From Chaetoderma sp. LZ-2023a (Eukaryota; Mollusca; Caudofoveata; Chaetodermatida; Chaetodermatidae), in the NCBI GenBank assembly GCA_034401795.1, contig CM067367.1, forward strand, positions 35,502,880-35,566,879: 64,000 nucleotides of DNA, read 5' to 3'. Below the pieces are notes generated by a model that saw nothing but the letters and a program-made list of their open reading frames with translations, ran no database searches and was not told the DNA's origin. The position numbers and the translations under genes are program-made. This document shows, piece by piece, positions 32,965-45,500 of the stretch. Position 1 is the stretch's first letter. Every line of letters starts with the position of its first letter.

Positions 32965-33181
32965 CAATAAATGAGCCAGAGGAAGTAGTAGTCGGCGCAT
33001 GCGCGGTGGTGGGGCGAGCATCCGCCGGACTACCTCTGACTCCCTGCCCAGTAGGGGCACCTAACTGTTTTTAATCTGAGTGTTTTATTGAGTGAAAGCC
33101 GATATTTAGCAATATCAAAAGTATTAGGGAGGTAAGTATCAACTCTCTCGTGAAAAAAGAAATCCTAGATTTCGTTTATTT
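32965..33181 (+). repeat. Right inverted repeat and terminal extension of DIRS B
   Basis: Complementary to 26,153-26,340 of the left end, then a right-only extension (CTCTCGTGAAAAAAGAAATC and onward to 33,181) that is complementary to the second half of the internal region. It carries GCGCATGCGC within 32,994-33,005. Confidence 0.88.
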
Positions 33182-33354
33182 CTTAGGAGAAAAAGGGGGG
33201 GGGGTGCAGTGATGCGAATGTGATTCGGTTCCGTTAACTTGATGGTCCTTTTAGGTCTCCATTAATCAAGTTTAGGTCTAGCTCTTTCTCCAAGGGGCAA
33301 AAGTAGCAATTGATGGCTTGCCCCTTACCACCAGGTTACTGACTAAATCTGGTG

Positions 33355-33538
33355 TATATCAGAAGTAATAGAATGGTGAGTATTGATCGAAGGAGAATGA
33401 AGGAAATTTCAATTTCCCTTTCTCCGAGATCTAACAATACTCACCATTCTATTATGGACCCAGCCTCCCAGCCCCACGGAGGCAAGCCTTGGGTATCTCT
33501 TGTTTGGGAGCTATGCAAACAATATGAGCTTCATGGCC
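33355..33538 (+). repeat. Internal complementary region and cut right repeat of DIRS A
   Basis: AGAAGTAATAGAATGGTGAG near 33,360 is the complement of A's left end at 19,860-19,905. CAATACTCACCATTCTATTA near 33,436 is an inverted second half, as in the B structure. A spacer (GCCCCACGGAGGC, compare GCCCCACAGAGGC in B) and about 30 bases of right inverted repeat follow before the match to the left end is lost. Confidence 0.75.
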
Positions 33539-34224
33539 ATGATCATGAATGCTCCACGAAACACTTCACCAGATTATGACCTGGTTAAAACCAATGAAAG
33601 ATACTTGATGTTTTTAACCAATCATATTGGACCCTTGGGATTTCCCTTGGAGATTCCTGCGCACACAGTGACGAAGTTAAGGACACTTATGCGCATCTTC
33701 CTCTTCACAATGACAAAGTAAAACGCAAAAAGGCGAGAAGAAAAAATATTTTATTTCATTCTGAAACACATATAATACAAAGGTTAGGCTTTGTTATACA
33801 GCTAAAAAGGATGCCTATTCATAGATTGGCCATACTAACCCTATCATATCCAAAATTATTCAAAATACCGCAATATTAGTTGTTATCACGGTATTTTTCA
33901 CAAATACCGTTATCGTCATCCCAATGGCACTACCGCCCAGCTCTACAGTGGGGAATGCCAAAGTTTGGCAGAATTGTACCAGACTGTTTATGCGAGATAC
34001 CCATATGATTGCGGATAGTGAGAAAACCTTTACATTAGGCTCTGAATGTTGTCTGGCTCTCCAAGCAGGTCGTCATTGCTTCCTGGCTCAGGGCTTGATA
34101 AACGTGTTATGAGTATACAGGGATGTGGTTATCACTGTTCTCATGGTCTTCAGTTAGTGGATTTTCTTTGCTTGAAGATGAAGGACAAACAGATGAGCTG
34201 AATACCAGCATTCAGTATTAATTA
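33539..34224. other. No gene seen
   Basis: AT-rich sequence between the truncated end of DIRS A and the DDE-like gene. The short open frames (33,500-33,721 and 33,924-34,112) show no recognisable motif. Confidence 0.5.
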
Positions 34225-37200
34225 ATACCAGTATTAGGTTGTTCATCATTAAAGTTAGGACAAGTCAATAAAGATTCTAAGCTGTCATACGGAAAACGAA
34301 AATTTGAACAACCTACGATGATGTTGAGATCTAAGGTGGCAAAAGCAATTGACAATGATTCTGATGAATTAGGTTTTGTTTGTCACGGTAACACTAGTTT
34401 AGCCAAGTGTACGTGTGGTGATTCCAAAGATTTAAGCACGTTAATTTCAGAGCTGAAGGAAAAATTACAAATGGCTAATAGACATCAACGTGTGCAGATT
34501 TTGACTCTTGTGCCAGCAAGCTGGAGCATAGAACAAACTGTGTCTGAATTTAAAACAACAAAATACATGGTGAAGAAAGCCAGATTATTAAAACAGAAAA
34601 TGGGATTCTTTCCTTTCCTCATTCAACACAAGGCAAAATATTATTACAAACTGTAAAAGACCTAATTTATGATTTCTACCAGGATGATGAATTCTCTAGA
34701 CTTTGCCCAGGCCAGAAAGATTGTCTCTCTGTAAGAATCTATGGGGAAAAGGTCTTAAAACAAAAATGTCTCTTGTTAGTTAACCTGAAAGAACTGTATG
34801 TGGAATTTCACAAAAGACAACCAGAAATAAAAATTGGATTTTCAATGTTTGCATCACTACAACCAAAATGGTGTGTTACTGTAGGTGCTGCTGGAACTCA
34901 TTCTGCCTGTGTATGTGTCCTACACCAAAATGTCAAATTACATTTAGCTGCGTTACCTGAAAAGCTTGAATATAAGGACTTGTTATCAAAAATTGTGTGT
35001 GACGTTGAAACACGGGAATGCATGTTACACCGATGTCCAAATTGCCCAGCAGATGCTGTAATTCATAACTATATAAATAAAATATTTGATGAAAATAATA
35101 TAGACGAAGATATGATTCAATTCAGCCAGTGGCAACATACGGATAGATCAACAATTATTACACAACAGGAGTCTAGGGCTTCATTTACAGATCTGTTAAG
35201 TAAAAAGCTCAGTGATCTCTGTTCTCATCACGATGTAGCGAAGCTATTTTCCACCTATCTCGAAACACGGGGGATTAGCTTGGTGGCATTAGCTCTGCTA
35301 CACTTCAGAAATTGCCAGGATGAGGTGGCAGGCGAAAATGGGTGAAGACACTTCAATAGTATTCAACAAGACGGTTCTTCAAATAATAAATGACTTCAAC
35401 TTTTAATAATTTCAAATTAACACAAACTGATGTTGATACAAAAATTTCTATACAAACTAAAAAAGCTATATCTATCTACTATTCTGGCTTAAATCTCTGT
35501 CTACTATCTATCTATCTATCTCTCTATCTCTAGCTCTTACTCACACTGTTTCTCTTACTCATTCTATCCATCTCATATACAAATTCATTCACATTTTATA
35601 GCTAGTAGTCGTTAGAGTCAACAAAAAGGTAGTCAAGAGACATGTTCAAAATAAGGTCAGAACATGTATAAAATCACTAATAATTTGTTTAAAGAATCAA
35701 GTTTTTACTAATAGTACTTTTGTGAAAACCAGATTTATGCAATTCAATGAAAAATATAATTAACCACTCATTCTGTATACATGCTGACAGTATTTTACTC
35801 TGACAAATTCAGAAAATCCTGATGACTATTTTGAAAACAATCAAAGCGAAAGTTGTTTCTCCTTGAGGCAGCAACAACTTTCAGTCAAACTATTTCCAAA
35901 ATAATATGCAGGTTTCTTATGCCAATGTCTTGAAATCATGTTTATGGGAATTCAGAATGAAAACGGTTAACAGATTATAAACATGCATTTTCATAAGTAC
36001 ATGTATGTTATTATATATAAAGGTTGAGCATATACATGTCTTGTAATATTGTGGTTTATTATGTCCACACTGCAGGCTGGGTCACTTTAATTGTCCTGGC
36101 TATTAATTGGGCTATTGTCCTCTATCCACTATACTCCTAGAATCGTCACGCTTGATTTCATATGATTCAGTTGGTCACAATTATGAACCTTCTAAATTAG
36201 GCTGGTTAAATCAATAATATATAATTTCACACAGAATTTCCTATACCTGGCCTAATAGCACCATGACAACTATATCGCTAAGGGTCAGGCTACTTATTTG
36301 CGTGATTGCAAAGAATCTCTACCATCAGATACTGCAATTGTATTAATGGACTTCGCAGAAAATTACTCTTTTGTAATACAAGATGCTTCCCAAAGCTATT
36401 ATTGGGACAATAGTCAAGCCACACTACATCCTTTTGCGGTGTATATCAAGGATAATAATGACAAACTTTGTGAGATCTTGTGCATTATCAGTGACTACTT
36501 AAAACATGATGTAATAACTGTTCATTGCTTTATTACAAATCTTGTGACTTACGTGGTAAAAAATTATCCAGGAATAACACATATAAAGTATTTCAGTGAT
36601 GGCTCAGCTCCCCCATACAAAAATTGTCGAAATTTAAAAAATCTTTGTCATCATGAGAGTGATTTTGGTATAACAGCTGATTGGAATTTCTTTGCCACAG
36701 CTCATGGTAAAAGTCCTTGTGATGGTATCGGTGGCACAGTGAAACGTTTAGCTCCCAGAGCCAGTTTACAAGCCTCAACATTTGGACACATCCTTGCAGC
36801 TGGGCAGTTATACAACTTTGCTCAAAATAATATCAAAGGAATTAAGTTCTTCTATGTGACTACTGAGGCCATAGCATTACATAAAACAGAACTTACCAAT
36901 CGTTATGACAATGTTAAGACAATTGCTGGTACACGTTCACATCACTATTTCCAACCTATTTCTAATAGTGAGCTAGTAATGTATCGTACCTCCGCAGATG
37001 TGGAAAACAGAGTGCAAGGAACAATCATGAATGTCAAGGATGACATCATTCAATCCTCAAACAGTGTTTTAATCACATGTAGCATGCAGCCAGGAAAATA
37101 TGTAGCGGCTGTATATGACAGCAAGTGGGAAATAGGAAATATTGTAGAAAGGTGTGATGAATATGATGATGTTAAAATAAACTTTATGAAACAATCTGTT

Positions 37201-37314
37201 TCGAACACATTAACATGGTCAGGTAATAAGGACACATGCTGGGTGCCGCTTGACCATGTTCTCTGCATTATTGCTGCACCAGCAGTTCAAGGTAACAGTG
37301 GTAGACAGTATTGA
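34225..37314 (+). pseudogene. Widespread uncharacterised animal gene, DDE-transposase-like, one intron and one frameshift
   Basis: I recognise the family from many animal genomes, where it is usually left uncharacterised; I know no accepted name. The first part (34,225-34,610) reads LSYGKRKFEQ, KCTCGDSKDL and ISELKEKLQM. After a frame change near 34,610 the second part (34,640-35,234) has FYQDDEFSRLCPGQKD, LKELYVEFHKRQP, FSMFASLQPKWC, GTHSACVCVLHQN and a Cys/His pattern (CMLHRCPNCP). A probable GT-AG intron at 35,235-36,258 joins codon to codon (phase 0). The last part (36,259-37,314) has LMDFAENYSF, YFSDGSAPPYKN, DWNFFATAHGKSPCDGIGGTVKR and GTRSHHYFQPI, in which the invariant Asp residues resemble an RNase H-fold DDE transposase core. 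Either an element-derived host gene or a cellular-looking DNA transposon fits; no terminal inverted repeats were found. One frameshift means this copy is probably inactive, unless it is a sequence error. Confidence 0.7.
35235..36258 (+). other. Probable intron of the DDE-like gene
   Basis: The upstream frame ends ...LCSHHD at a GTAGCG donor, and the downstream frame opens at ...CTAATAG with HHDNYIAKGQATYL. Both borders fall between codons. The 1.02 kb between is AT-rich, holds a TCTA/TATC-rich patch near 35,500-35,580 and has no coding potential. An insertion is possible instead of an intron. Confidence 0.55.
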
Positions 37315-38214
37315 GTAGACAATGTGGATGTTAAAAATATCTTGGCTTCCTATAAAACATTCATGAGATCTAACAAGATAACACTGTAATAGAACTGTTC
37401 CAGCCTGTGAAACCTAATACATGTAAGAAAGAGAGACAACAGCCAGTGTATACGGGTATGTCAAATGATTATTATTTACTGTGCATGCATAATTTAATTT
37501 ATTAGCACAGGACCATGAATTCACATTACCAACAAATTTGTCAATGTAAAAAGATTTTTTAAATGCCTTCTAGTGAAAAAAAACTAAATTAAATTGTGGC
37601 TAATTTGTAGCTCAGAGCTTGTAGTTACGTGAAAAAAATATTTTAGTACTGAGCTGCGTTTACTGCTTTGAAATCTTTTGGCCTGAAAAAAGACAATTTT
37701 GACCAAAATAAAAACTGTTGTCTTGAAAATTTAATTTGTTTTAAAGATCTGTGCATGCCAAATGTAATTTTTTGTGCATGGCAGTGCATAATACTCCAAT
37801 AAATATGCGTGAAGTAATCATATCAATCTAGTTAGAAAATTAGTGAAATATGGCATTTGAAATTCTGCTGAAAAAATTAAAATTTACATTTTTTGCAAAG
37901 TTTGAACACAGATAAATCATGATTGCATAGGACTAGGATAATTCTGATACCATGTGTGTAATCCCCATCCATTATACTATCGACATACCAAATTTCAAGG
38001 CTTTGGTATAAAGACCAGTCGAGTTATGAATCGCCAAAGTTTGGACTTCGTCATTTTTGGAAATTGATGATATGGGGGTGTCCATCTTCAGAGTGGCATA
38101 TCTTGGAAACTATAAGGAATTAAGACCTCATATTTAGCATGTCTCCATTACACATCTCAAGTTATTTATGTACCAAATTTCAGAAAATTCTTAGTCGGTG
38201 AGGTGAGAAATTGA
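37315..38214. other. No gene seen
   Basis: AT-rich sequence downstream of the DDE-like gene. No coding signal or clear repeat structure recognised. Confidence 0.5.
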
Positions 38215-38690
38215 TAAAAACTTGGTTGATTTTACATGGAATGACCCATTGACGGTTTAACCAAAACTGGCAATGAGTCATGAGAGAAAGCTTGATGAAA
38301 ATCTGATGATCCAGAGAATCTAGAGACTGATTCCAGTGGGCCATGGGATAAAACTGGAAAGGTCTTCTCATCAAAGGGACCCAAGGAATCACCTTCTCTA
38401 CTGAAACCATGAGACCTATAATTCTGAGAAAAGATCTGGCTGTGACTAATTGTCCTACGTTGAGAGATTGAATGGTGGACATCAATGTTTGAACATTTGG
38501 GAGTGATGGAAATAACTTCCCTTGAGAAAGGTCGAAAGTAACCCTCAAATGAGTAAAAATCTCACTTGGGAAAAGCCAAGACGTTTCTATGTTGATAATC
38601 CAACCCATGTGAAGACAAACCTGGATGGCATCTGAAACATTCGCAGTGAGGGAGGCAGGATCGGGAGCTTTGAACAGCACTCTGGCAAAC
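38215..38690 (-). pseudogene. DIRS-like RT fragment (fossil)
   Basis: The minus-strand translation (LFKAPDPASL, MGWIINIETSWLFPSEIF, LRVTFDLSQGKLFPS, SFLRIIGLMVSVEKVIP, LMRRPFQFYPMAHWNQSL) lines up with the stretch after the YIDDW box in copies B and C ([67 protein letters not shown]). Only this part of the RT is present. Divergence is much greater than in copy A, so it is the oldest or most distant DIRS remnant in the window. Confidence 0.85.
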
Positions 38691-38744
38691 TGGTTTCACA
38701 TTACCTGTATAGATTTCGGGTAATTGAGATTCCGAGAATGCAGG

Positions 38745-38835
38745 GATCGATTAGTTCCAACACGAACAAATCGTGAGTGGAGCTTAGCTAGAGAATGGTG
38801 GGGCATAGCTAAAACTAGATTCCTCCATTGTTCAA
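38745..38835 (+). repeat. Short dispersed repeat, copy 1
   Basis: TCGATTAGTTCCAACACGAA and the following GTGGAGCTTAGCTAGAGA and GTGGGGCA blocks recur in order at 46,010-46,085. The class is unknown. Confidence 0.6.
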
Positions 38836-39461
38836 TCCCCAATTACACATTTTCCTGTCCTTACATTGCGTGAGAAATATCACACCTAAATGTGAGTTGA
38901 GTGTGGTGAGTATTAACACATCAGCAAGCTAGTTTACTAAGTTATGCCTAGATTTCTAGATAAAAACAATGTCCGCTAGGCTGAACATTGAAAACAGTAT
39001 ACTGGTATTAATAGATGTTCATTTGAATCCATAATATATACATCCTGCTAATACAATTCTACCATATTAAGTCAACCATACATGGCATGTTGCTGGATAT
39101 TTGGAAACTATTGAACTGAAAGTTGTTGAAAAGCTATTCACATTAGTTTTTAAATATTCGACGGAATAGGGTGTATATTTAAAACTATGTGCTGCATCTT
39201 CTATGTGTATATGTGGTTGACAGAAGTATATATGCTATGATGAGTAAGTAAGTTGCATATTTCAACTTGTACGTGTATTATATATGTGGTTCTTTAATAT
39301 CCCACTTAATAATATATATATAAGGGATGCTTGGTTTAAAAGTTAACACAACTTTAGTAATCTCTTACAGATTAGTAATACCTAAGCAGCATTAATTCGG
39401 ATTATGTGAGTACATTCCATTTACATAATAATGTACATATCATTTTATGCATTTTGCTCAG
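38836..39461. other. Upstream intron of NAE1 (presumed), no exon found
   Basis: AT-rich sequence ending in the acceptor TTTTGCTCAG at 39,461. The first NAE1 exon, which should encode a KYDRQLR-like start, was not found here or farther left. Confidence 0.5.
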
Positions 39462-39565
39462 GTTATGGGGAGATCATGGCCAATCTGCTTTAGAGTCTGC
39501 CAAGGTATGCTTGATCAACGCAACAGCTACAGGAACAGAAATATTAAAAAATCTCATTCTACCAG
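39462..39565 (+). CDS. NAE1: NAE1 exon a
   Basis: 104 nt; begins with the last base of a split codon and ends CCAG|GTTGG one base into the next Gly codon. Encodes LWGDHGQ through LKNLILP, including the INATATGTE stretch of the nucleotide-binding fold that is conserved from yeast to man. Confidence 0.93.
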
Positions 39566-42500
39566 GTTGGAATATAATTAAAAGATTTTTATATTTTCCC
39601 GTGTTAATTTACTCAAAGCAGTATAGCAGTGATATTACATGTATCAGATATATTTTCAGGTTGGCTGTTTATTCATGGTATTTTGTTGGCAACAGTTTAT
39701 TTGCAACACTTGAATGTTTACACCACAATCCCACAATGCACGGCTATGCACCACTCAATCAATCTGCCAGCTTATTACCATGTCTTACCCTACACCTGAA
39801 CTACCATATGCTGCAATGATATTGATGATTGTACCATGCCTTCATCTTGCTTATTGGAATAATAGCATATGGGTCTCTACTCTCTAGCTACATGTTATTC
39901 AATACCATAACCTATACTTGTGTCGAGCCTCTACTGCCTTGTACTATACCATGGCATCTTCTCTAGACCTGTCTAACACTACTTATCAGGGCTCGAAAAT
40001 TAGAAAAATATTTTGATGCCCCCAGGGGCAAGTATGCCATTTAGATTATGTTGCCCGATTGTACTTCCAGGTTGCCCTATTTCTGTAAATTCTGTTGAAA
40101 ATATTTATTGTTGTAAGCTAAAAAACTACAGTATCCTTGTAAATACCAACTCAAGCATTATAGTAACCCCTTATCCCTCATATCATCCAAAAAAATGTCT
40201 TCTGTAGTGGTCTTGAGAAATGGCCATTTGCCAACCAAGAGAAGACTATTTTTGAAAATTTACCACTGTAATGAGTGGTAAATTTTCAAAAATAGTCTTC
40301 TTGGTCTGCAAATGAACATTTTCTATGAGAAAATTGTAATTTTCTTGAACAAATGTCATTGTGAAAGGGTAAAGACTAAATTAAATAAATAATCTCAATG
40401 AGCACGTACATATACATGTGTACAGGCCCTGAAAATAACAAATTATCTATGTTGTCCCCCAGGGCAACCAATGTGTTAAAATTTGGTTACCCTGCAGTAA
40501 AAGGTTGTTGCCCCAGACCGCAGGAACGTGTAATTCTCGTGGTCTGCTAATTCTGTGCATATATCATACATCTTATGCTCTATCTCTTACCTTGCTGTAC
40601 CATTAATGATTTATTACTACATGCACTAGCATACATTCTCTGCACTTCCTTACCCGACAGCCAAACCTGCATGGAAATTACCATCATAGGGTGCCCCAGT
40701 CATTAGCCTGTAGTTGCTCTCTTAACTGTGCTATATAGTCAAGCAAGCCAAAACAAGCCTTTGTTGTGGTCCTCATAATTGTCCGTTAGCAGGCATATTT
40801 GTGAATGTTTTACCATAGGAATGACTGGCTCAATAACCAAGTCTGTAATTCCAGTGGTGAATGTTCAAAATAGGCTTTTCATGGTCTGCAAATGGACACT
40901 TCCTAAGCAAAATTTTTAATTTTCTTGACCAATTTTGACCAAACGTCAGGGATATTGTAATCACCTCCGTCTGTCTGTCGGCCTGTCACGCTATCTCCTC
41001 CCAAACCATTGGGTGAAATTAAACCAAATTTGGTATGTGGGTTACCCGTATGATTCCACTTTGCAAGACAATATTTAGATTTGGCTCCCCTCCCCCCTCC
41101 CCCCCCCCCCCCAAGGGGGGCGTTGCAGGGGTCAAACGGCCAAATCAGTTGTAACGCAACTCCTCTGAAATCGTTAGACGGAACTCAACTAAATTTGATA
41201 TCTGAGTTACCCATACGATTGCGGAGTGCAAAAGGCCATTTAGAGTTGGCTCCGGGGGTGGGGGAGGGGTCATTAAAACGTCAAATTTTAACCTGCGGTA
41301 AATTGATTGTAACGCATCTCCTCCGAAACCAAACCGTTGGACAAAATTCAACCAAACGTGATCTATGGATTACCTATATCAATGTGAAATAAATGAGCAC
41401 ATTTACATTTGGCCCCGCCCCAAGGGGTGGGTGAGGGGTGGGGGTCAAAAGGTAAAAAAATCGATTGTAATGCCACTCCTCTGACACGGTTTGACGGAAT
41501 TCAACCAAATTTAGTATGTTAGTTACCCATATCAATCTGGAGTATATGAGCACACTTACATTTGACCCCGCCCCCAGAGGATGGGGGTCAAAAGGTCATG
41601 AAATTGATTGTAATGCAATGCCTCTGAAATCCTTAGACAGAACTCAACCAAATTTGATATCTGAGTTACTCCTATGATTGTGGAGTGCATGAGGCCATTT
41701 AGATTTGGCTCCACCCCAAGGGGGTGGGAGAGGGGTCAAACGGTCAAATTTTAACCTGTGGAAATTGATTGTGACGCATCTCCGAAACCGTTGGACAGAA
41801 TTAAACCAAATTTGGCATGTGAGTTACCCATATCTATGTGGAGTGGATGAGTACATCTACATTTGGCCTCACACCCCCCCCCCCCCCCCCCCCAGGGGTG
41901 GGGATGGGGTCAAAAGGTAATGAAATTGATTGTAATGCAACTCCTCTGACACTGTTGGATGGAATTCAACCAAATTTGTTATCTGAGTTACCCATATGAT
42001 CGCGGAGTGCAAAACGGCATTTACATTTGGCTCCACCCCCGGGGGTGGGGGTGGGGTGTGTCAAAAGTCCAAAGTGGTGAATGTGGGGATTTGCGATGAC
42101 GCATCATCGACCGATCAATCTAGTTTACTGCTTACTTTGCAGGAGTTGGATCATTTACAATAGTTGATGGTAATAAAGTCTCTGGAGAGGATGCCGGAAA
42201 CAAGTAAAGCCATAATTATTGCATTCTAACTCTTACTAATCTGCGATCTATCACAGATTATTGTTTTTACTCAGGATCTTTCTTTTTATTATTATTCTTC
42301 TCCCAAAAGTTTAGGAGCTATCTTCTCCTACAGTTTTCATCCGATCAACTCCAAACTTGGTCAACTTCAAGGGCCCATGCCACAATCGATGGCTATTACT
42401 TTTATTTTGGATCCTCCCAATAGTTTTCGAGATACCCACCTTTGAGTGGGCAAAAATTCCTATAGGAAATGTATGGGGAATTTCAAAATTGATCTTTGAA

Positions 42501-45500
42501 GTGCTACTACAGCTAGTGTATTCAACGGATCACTACCATACTTGCTGAGGATGTTACCACTGGCCATTTGTTTTTGAAAAATTATTTTTTTCAAAATGGC
42601 CGCCAGACCTTTGATCCCACAATGCATGGAAAAAAGTCCCATAGGAAATGTATGGGGATTTCATATGGATGTTTGAAGTGCTATTACACCTAGAGTTTTG
42701 ATTGGATCACTCCATCCAATACTTGGTTAGGATTTTGCCACTGATGATTATTTTTGAAAAAAATATTTTTTTCAAAATGGCTGCCAGATCTTTGACCACA
42801 CAATGCATGGAAAAAAATCCCATAGGATCCCGTATGAGGATTTCATATAGATGTTTGACGTGCTATTACACCTAGTTTTGATCGGATCACTCCCATACTT
42901 GGGTAGGATGTTGCCACTGATGATTATTTTATTTATTTATTTTTCAAAATGGCTGACGAAAAAATTTTGGCCAAAGATACCAGTTTTCGTTTTTTGCAGA
43001 AATGAACTCGGGATGAAAATATTTTTTGAAAATTTTTTTTTTAAATCACGAGCAGGCGCATCTCTTGGGGTCAAAATGACCAAAAATATTTTTCGCGGTG
43101 AAAATAAAATTTTCCAAATTTCTTTTTTCCAAAATGGCCACCAAAATGAATTTTGCTCTGATCGACTTGAAATTTGGTAAACTTCTAGGCCTCATATTGA
43201 CTTAATTTGGTATCAAATTTAAAGCTGATCCGACTAACAGTTTTTGAGAAAATCTGCTTTTGTGTGCCACATACCCCCAAAGTAAACCTATGGGAGAAAT
43301 ATTGGAAAAGTTTTATCTCATATGGTTTTCTTCCGATTCTCTTCAAACCTTGCCCGATTCTATAACAGTGAGAGATCTAAAAAATTTCCAATGCAAATTT
43401 TAATATCTCAGAGGGGGTCAAGGTCATTCACGGGTAAAGCTTTCCAGTTTTCAGGAATAAGTTACCTGCCTTTCATCATGCAACTTCAAAGATCATGTTA
43501 GAAGACACGCTTTATTTCATCGCTTTATTAGAAGAGGCCTAATACTATTTCTTCATGGCCAAACATCGCAGATTTACAGTTACTTCAGTAAATGTTCTCT
43601 AGTTTTAATTATTAGCTGACTTGGCCAAAATGTCAAGTGAGATGCTGTGGCGGCCGTCTGTCCGCCTGTCCATCCGTCAACCTTTTCTTTCAATGACTTA
43701 TTCTCAAGTACCACTGGACCGATTTCAATTATATTTGCCAGGATGCATCCTGTTCAAACGAAGTTGGTGGCCATCTTGGATTTGAGACAATTTTTTTTGG
43801 AAATGTCTATAAATCTCCAAAACAGCTTGGGAGATTTATTCAAAACTCATGAAAGATTATCTATGGCAGGAGCTGAACCAAGTTTGTTTGAGGGAACTTG
43901 ATTGGCCAAATTCTTTAGTGGCCATCTTGGATGACCTATTTTTTGCAAAAACAACTCCAGAACCGCTTAACGGATCGGGCTGAAATTTGCGAGATGATTA
44001 GGGACTAAGAGAAGTTAATACTTAAAAAAAACTTGGCTGCCATAGACCAATCAAAATGTAGTGTGTTTGGCGGCCATATTGAATTTTTTTCCTGCCGAAA
44101 GCTCCCATACTAAAGATATATGAAAAATTTTTAATGTCTTCTCTCAAACCATTGTGCCAATTTCAAGTATATTTTTAGAGAAAGCATCCTTATGCCATAG
44201 AGATTCAAGTTCAAAGGAAGTCGATCTGTCAATTTGTCTTTAAAAATCTCCGAAACCACTTGGTGGGGTCGATTTAAAACTCATGAATCATCATCTATGG
44301 CAATAGCTGAACCAAGTTTGTTTAAGGGAACTTCATGGGGGAATATGCTTTGGAGGCCATCCAAGATTGCCTTTTTTGTGAAAATGACTTCGCCAGAACC
44401 AGTGAAGGGATTGGGCCGAAATTTGAGAGATACGATTAGGAACTAAGGGCCATCCATTAAAGTTTGTTCAATGGAAGTTGATACTTAAAAAAAAACATGG
44501 CCATCGTGGGCCAATCAAAATGTAGCGTGTTTGGCAGCCATATTGGATTTTATTTGGTGGATATTTAAGCCGAAATTGGTTTTATATAGGTTTTTGAGTA
44601 CGCTGATTTCAAATTTGCCATTTTTTAAAGTGTTGGATAAATGGTTTGGCAGCCATCCTGGATCTGTTTCCCTCCTAAATCTCCTATACTAAAACAATAG
44701 GAAATTAAAAATATCTTCTCAAGAACCACTTGACCGATTTCAATTATATTTGGCAGGAAGCATTGTTAGGGCATAGAGATCCAAGTTTGTTTTTGGATTT
44801 GGTCAGATTTTTAGAAATGTCTCAAAATCTTCTCCAAAACCTCTTGCTGGTGGGTAGGGTGGGTGGGGGTGGGGGATTCTGGCATGGGGTGTTCGATTCA
44901 AAACTCATGAACCATCATCTCGGGCAACAGGTGAACCAAGTTTGGGAATTCGATCGGGCAAATGTTTTTGGCTGCAATCTTGGATGACCTAGTTTTCATG
45001 AAAACGACTTCTCCAGAACCGAGATCTAACCGAAATTTGGGAAATTTGATTAGGCACTAAGTGTCATTAAAGTTTGTCTATGATACGTAGTAAACAAAAC
45101 AAGGCCGCCATGGATCAATTAAAATTTATCATGTTTGGCAGCCATCTAGCAAATATAAAAGACTATACTTATCAACCCCTGGGCCAATTTTAATAAAACT
45201 TGGCTAATCCTTCTTCACAGAAACTAGATTGTTAAATCTTTCCCGTGGTCATCTCATTTTGTTTGGTTGTGCCTGTGTCCAAGGCCCCTTGAGCCTCTTG
45301 TTCTACTCACACTATATATCTGGTGTATGCTAATGACTATATTTGTGCTTCAGTGATTCATGAGAGGAGATGAGACTGCATGACAGCGCTATGCTTAAAT
45401 TATTATGCTTAAATTATTATTCTTATTTAATTTTTATTATTATAATTGCAGCTTTTTCCTCTGCAAAGATTCTATTGGAAAGGTAAGATGTTTGTTTTAA

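Larger units (their letters stand above)
26148..33181 (+). mobile_element. DIRS-like retroelement B, looks whole, nested in A
   Basis: A 7.0-kb DIRS1-type element. It has a left inverted repeat, leader exon, ORF1, overlapping RT-RNase H and tyrosine-recombinase frames, an internal complementary region and a right inverted repeat. All three long frames are open and no break is apparent. It lies inside the 3' part of element A: recombinase sequence of A ends about 250 bases to its left, and A's complementary region lies 170 bases to its right. There is no target duplication, as expected for integration by a tyrosine recombinase. Its close similarity to C and D marks it as young. Confidence 0.92.
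19850..33538 (+). mobile_element. DIRS-like tyrosine-recombinase retroelement A (fossil, with element B nested inside)
   Basis: An old DIRS1-type element carrying gag-like ORF1, RT-RNase H and tyrosine recombinase in the standard order. Its left end (from 19,850) reappears reverse-complemented at about 33,355-33,400, beyond element B, showing that A continues on the far side of B. The right inverted repeat breaks off at about 33,538. The element is broken, with roughly half a dozen breaks in its coding region plus loss of its right end. It is more diverged from B, C, D and E than those are from each other, so it is an older, separate lineage. Confidence 0.85.
39566..42142 (+). other. NAE1 intron (2.6 kb)
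   Basis: Holds two palindromic foldback elements and the 158-bp tandem array described separately. 39,830-40,195 and 40,440-40,755 are otherwise featureless AT-rich sequence. Confidence 0.8.
42204..45451 (+). other. NAE1 intron (3.2 kb)
   Basis: Filled almost entirely by element Y copy 2 and tandem array Z. The rest (45,245-45,451) is AT-rich spacer with a TATTATGCTTAAATTATTAT duplication. Confidence 0.8.

Noticed and set aside
37866-38060. Possible exon-like conserved stretch after the DDE-like gene
   Set aside because: No open frame longer than chance and no recognisable peptide.
39406-39819. 137-codon frame spanning the first NAE1 exon seen
   Set aside because: Only 39,462-39,565 matches NAE1. 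The rest is intron read-through past a good GT donor.
41081-41392. Proline-rich open frame
   Set aside because: Arises from the poly-C stretches of the 158-bp tandem array.
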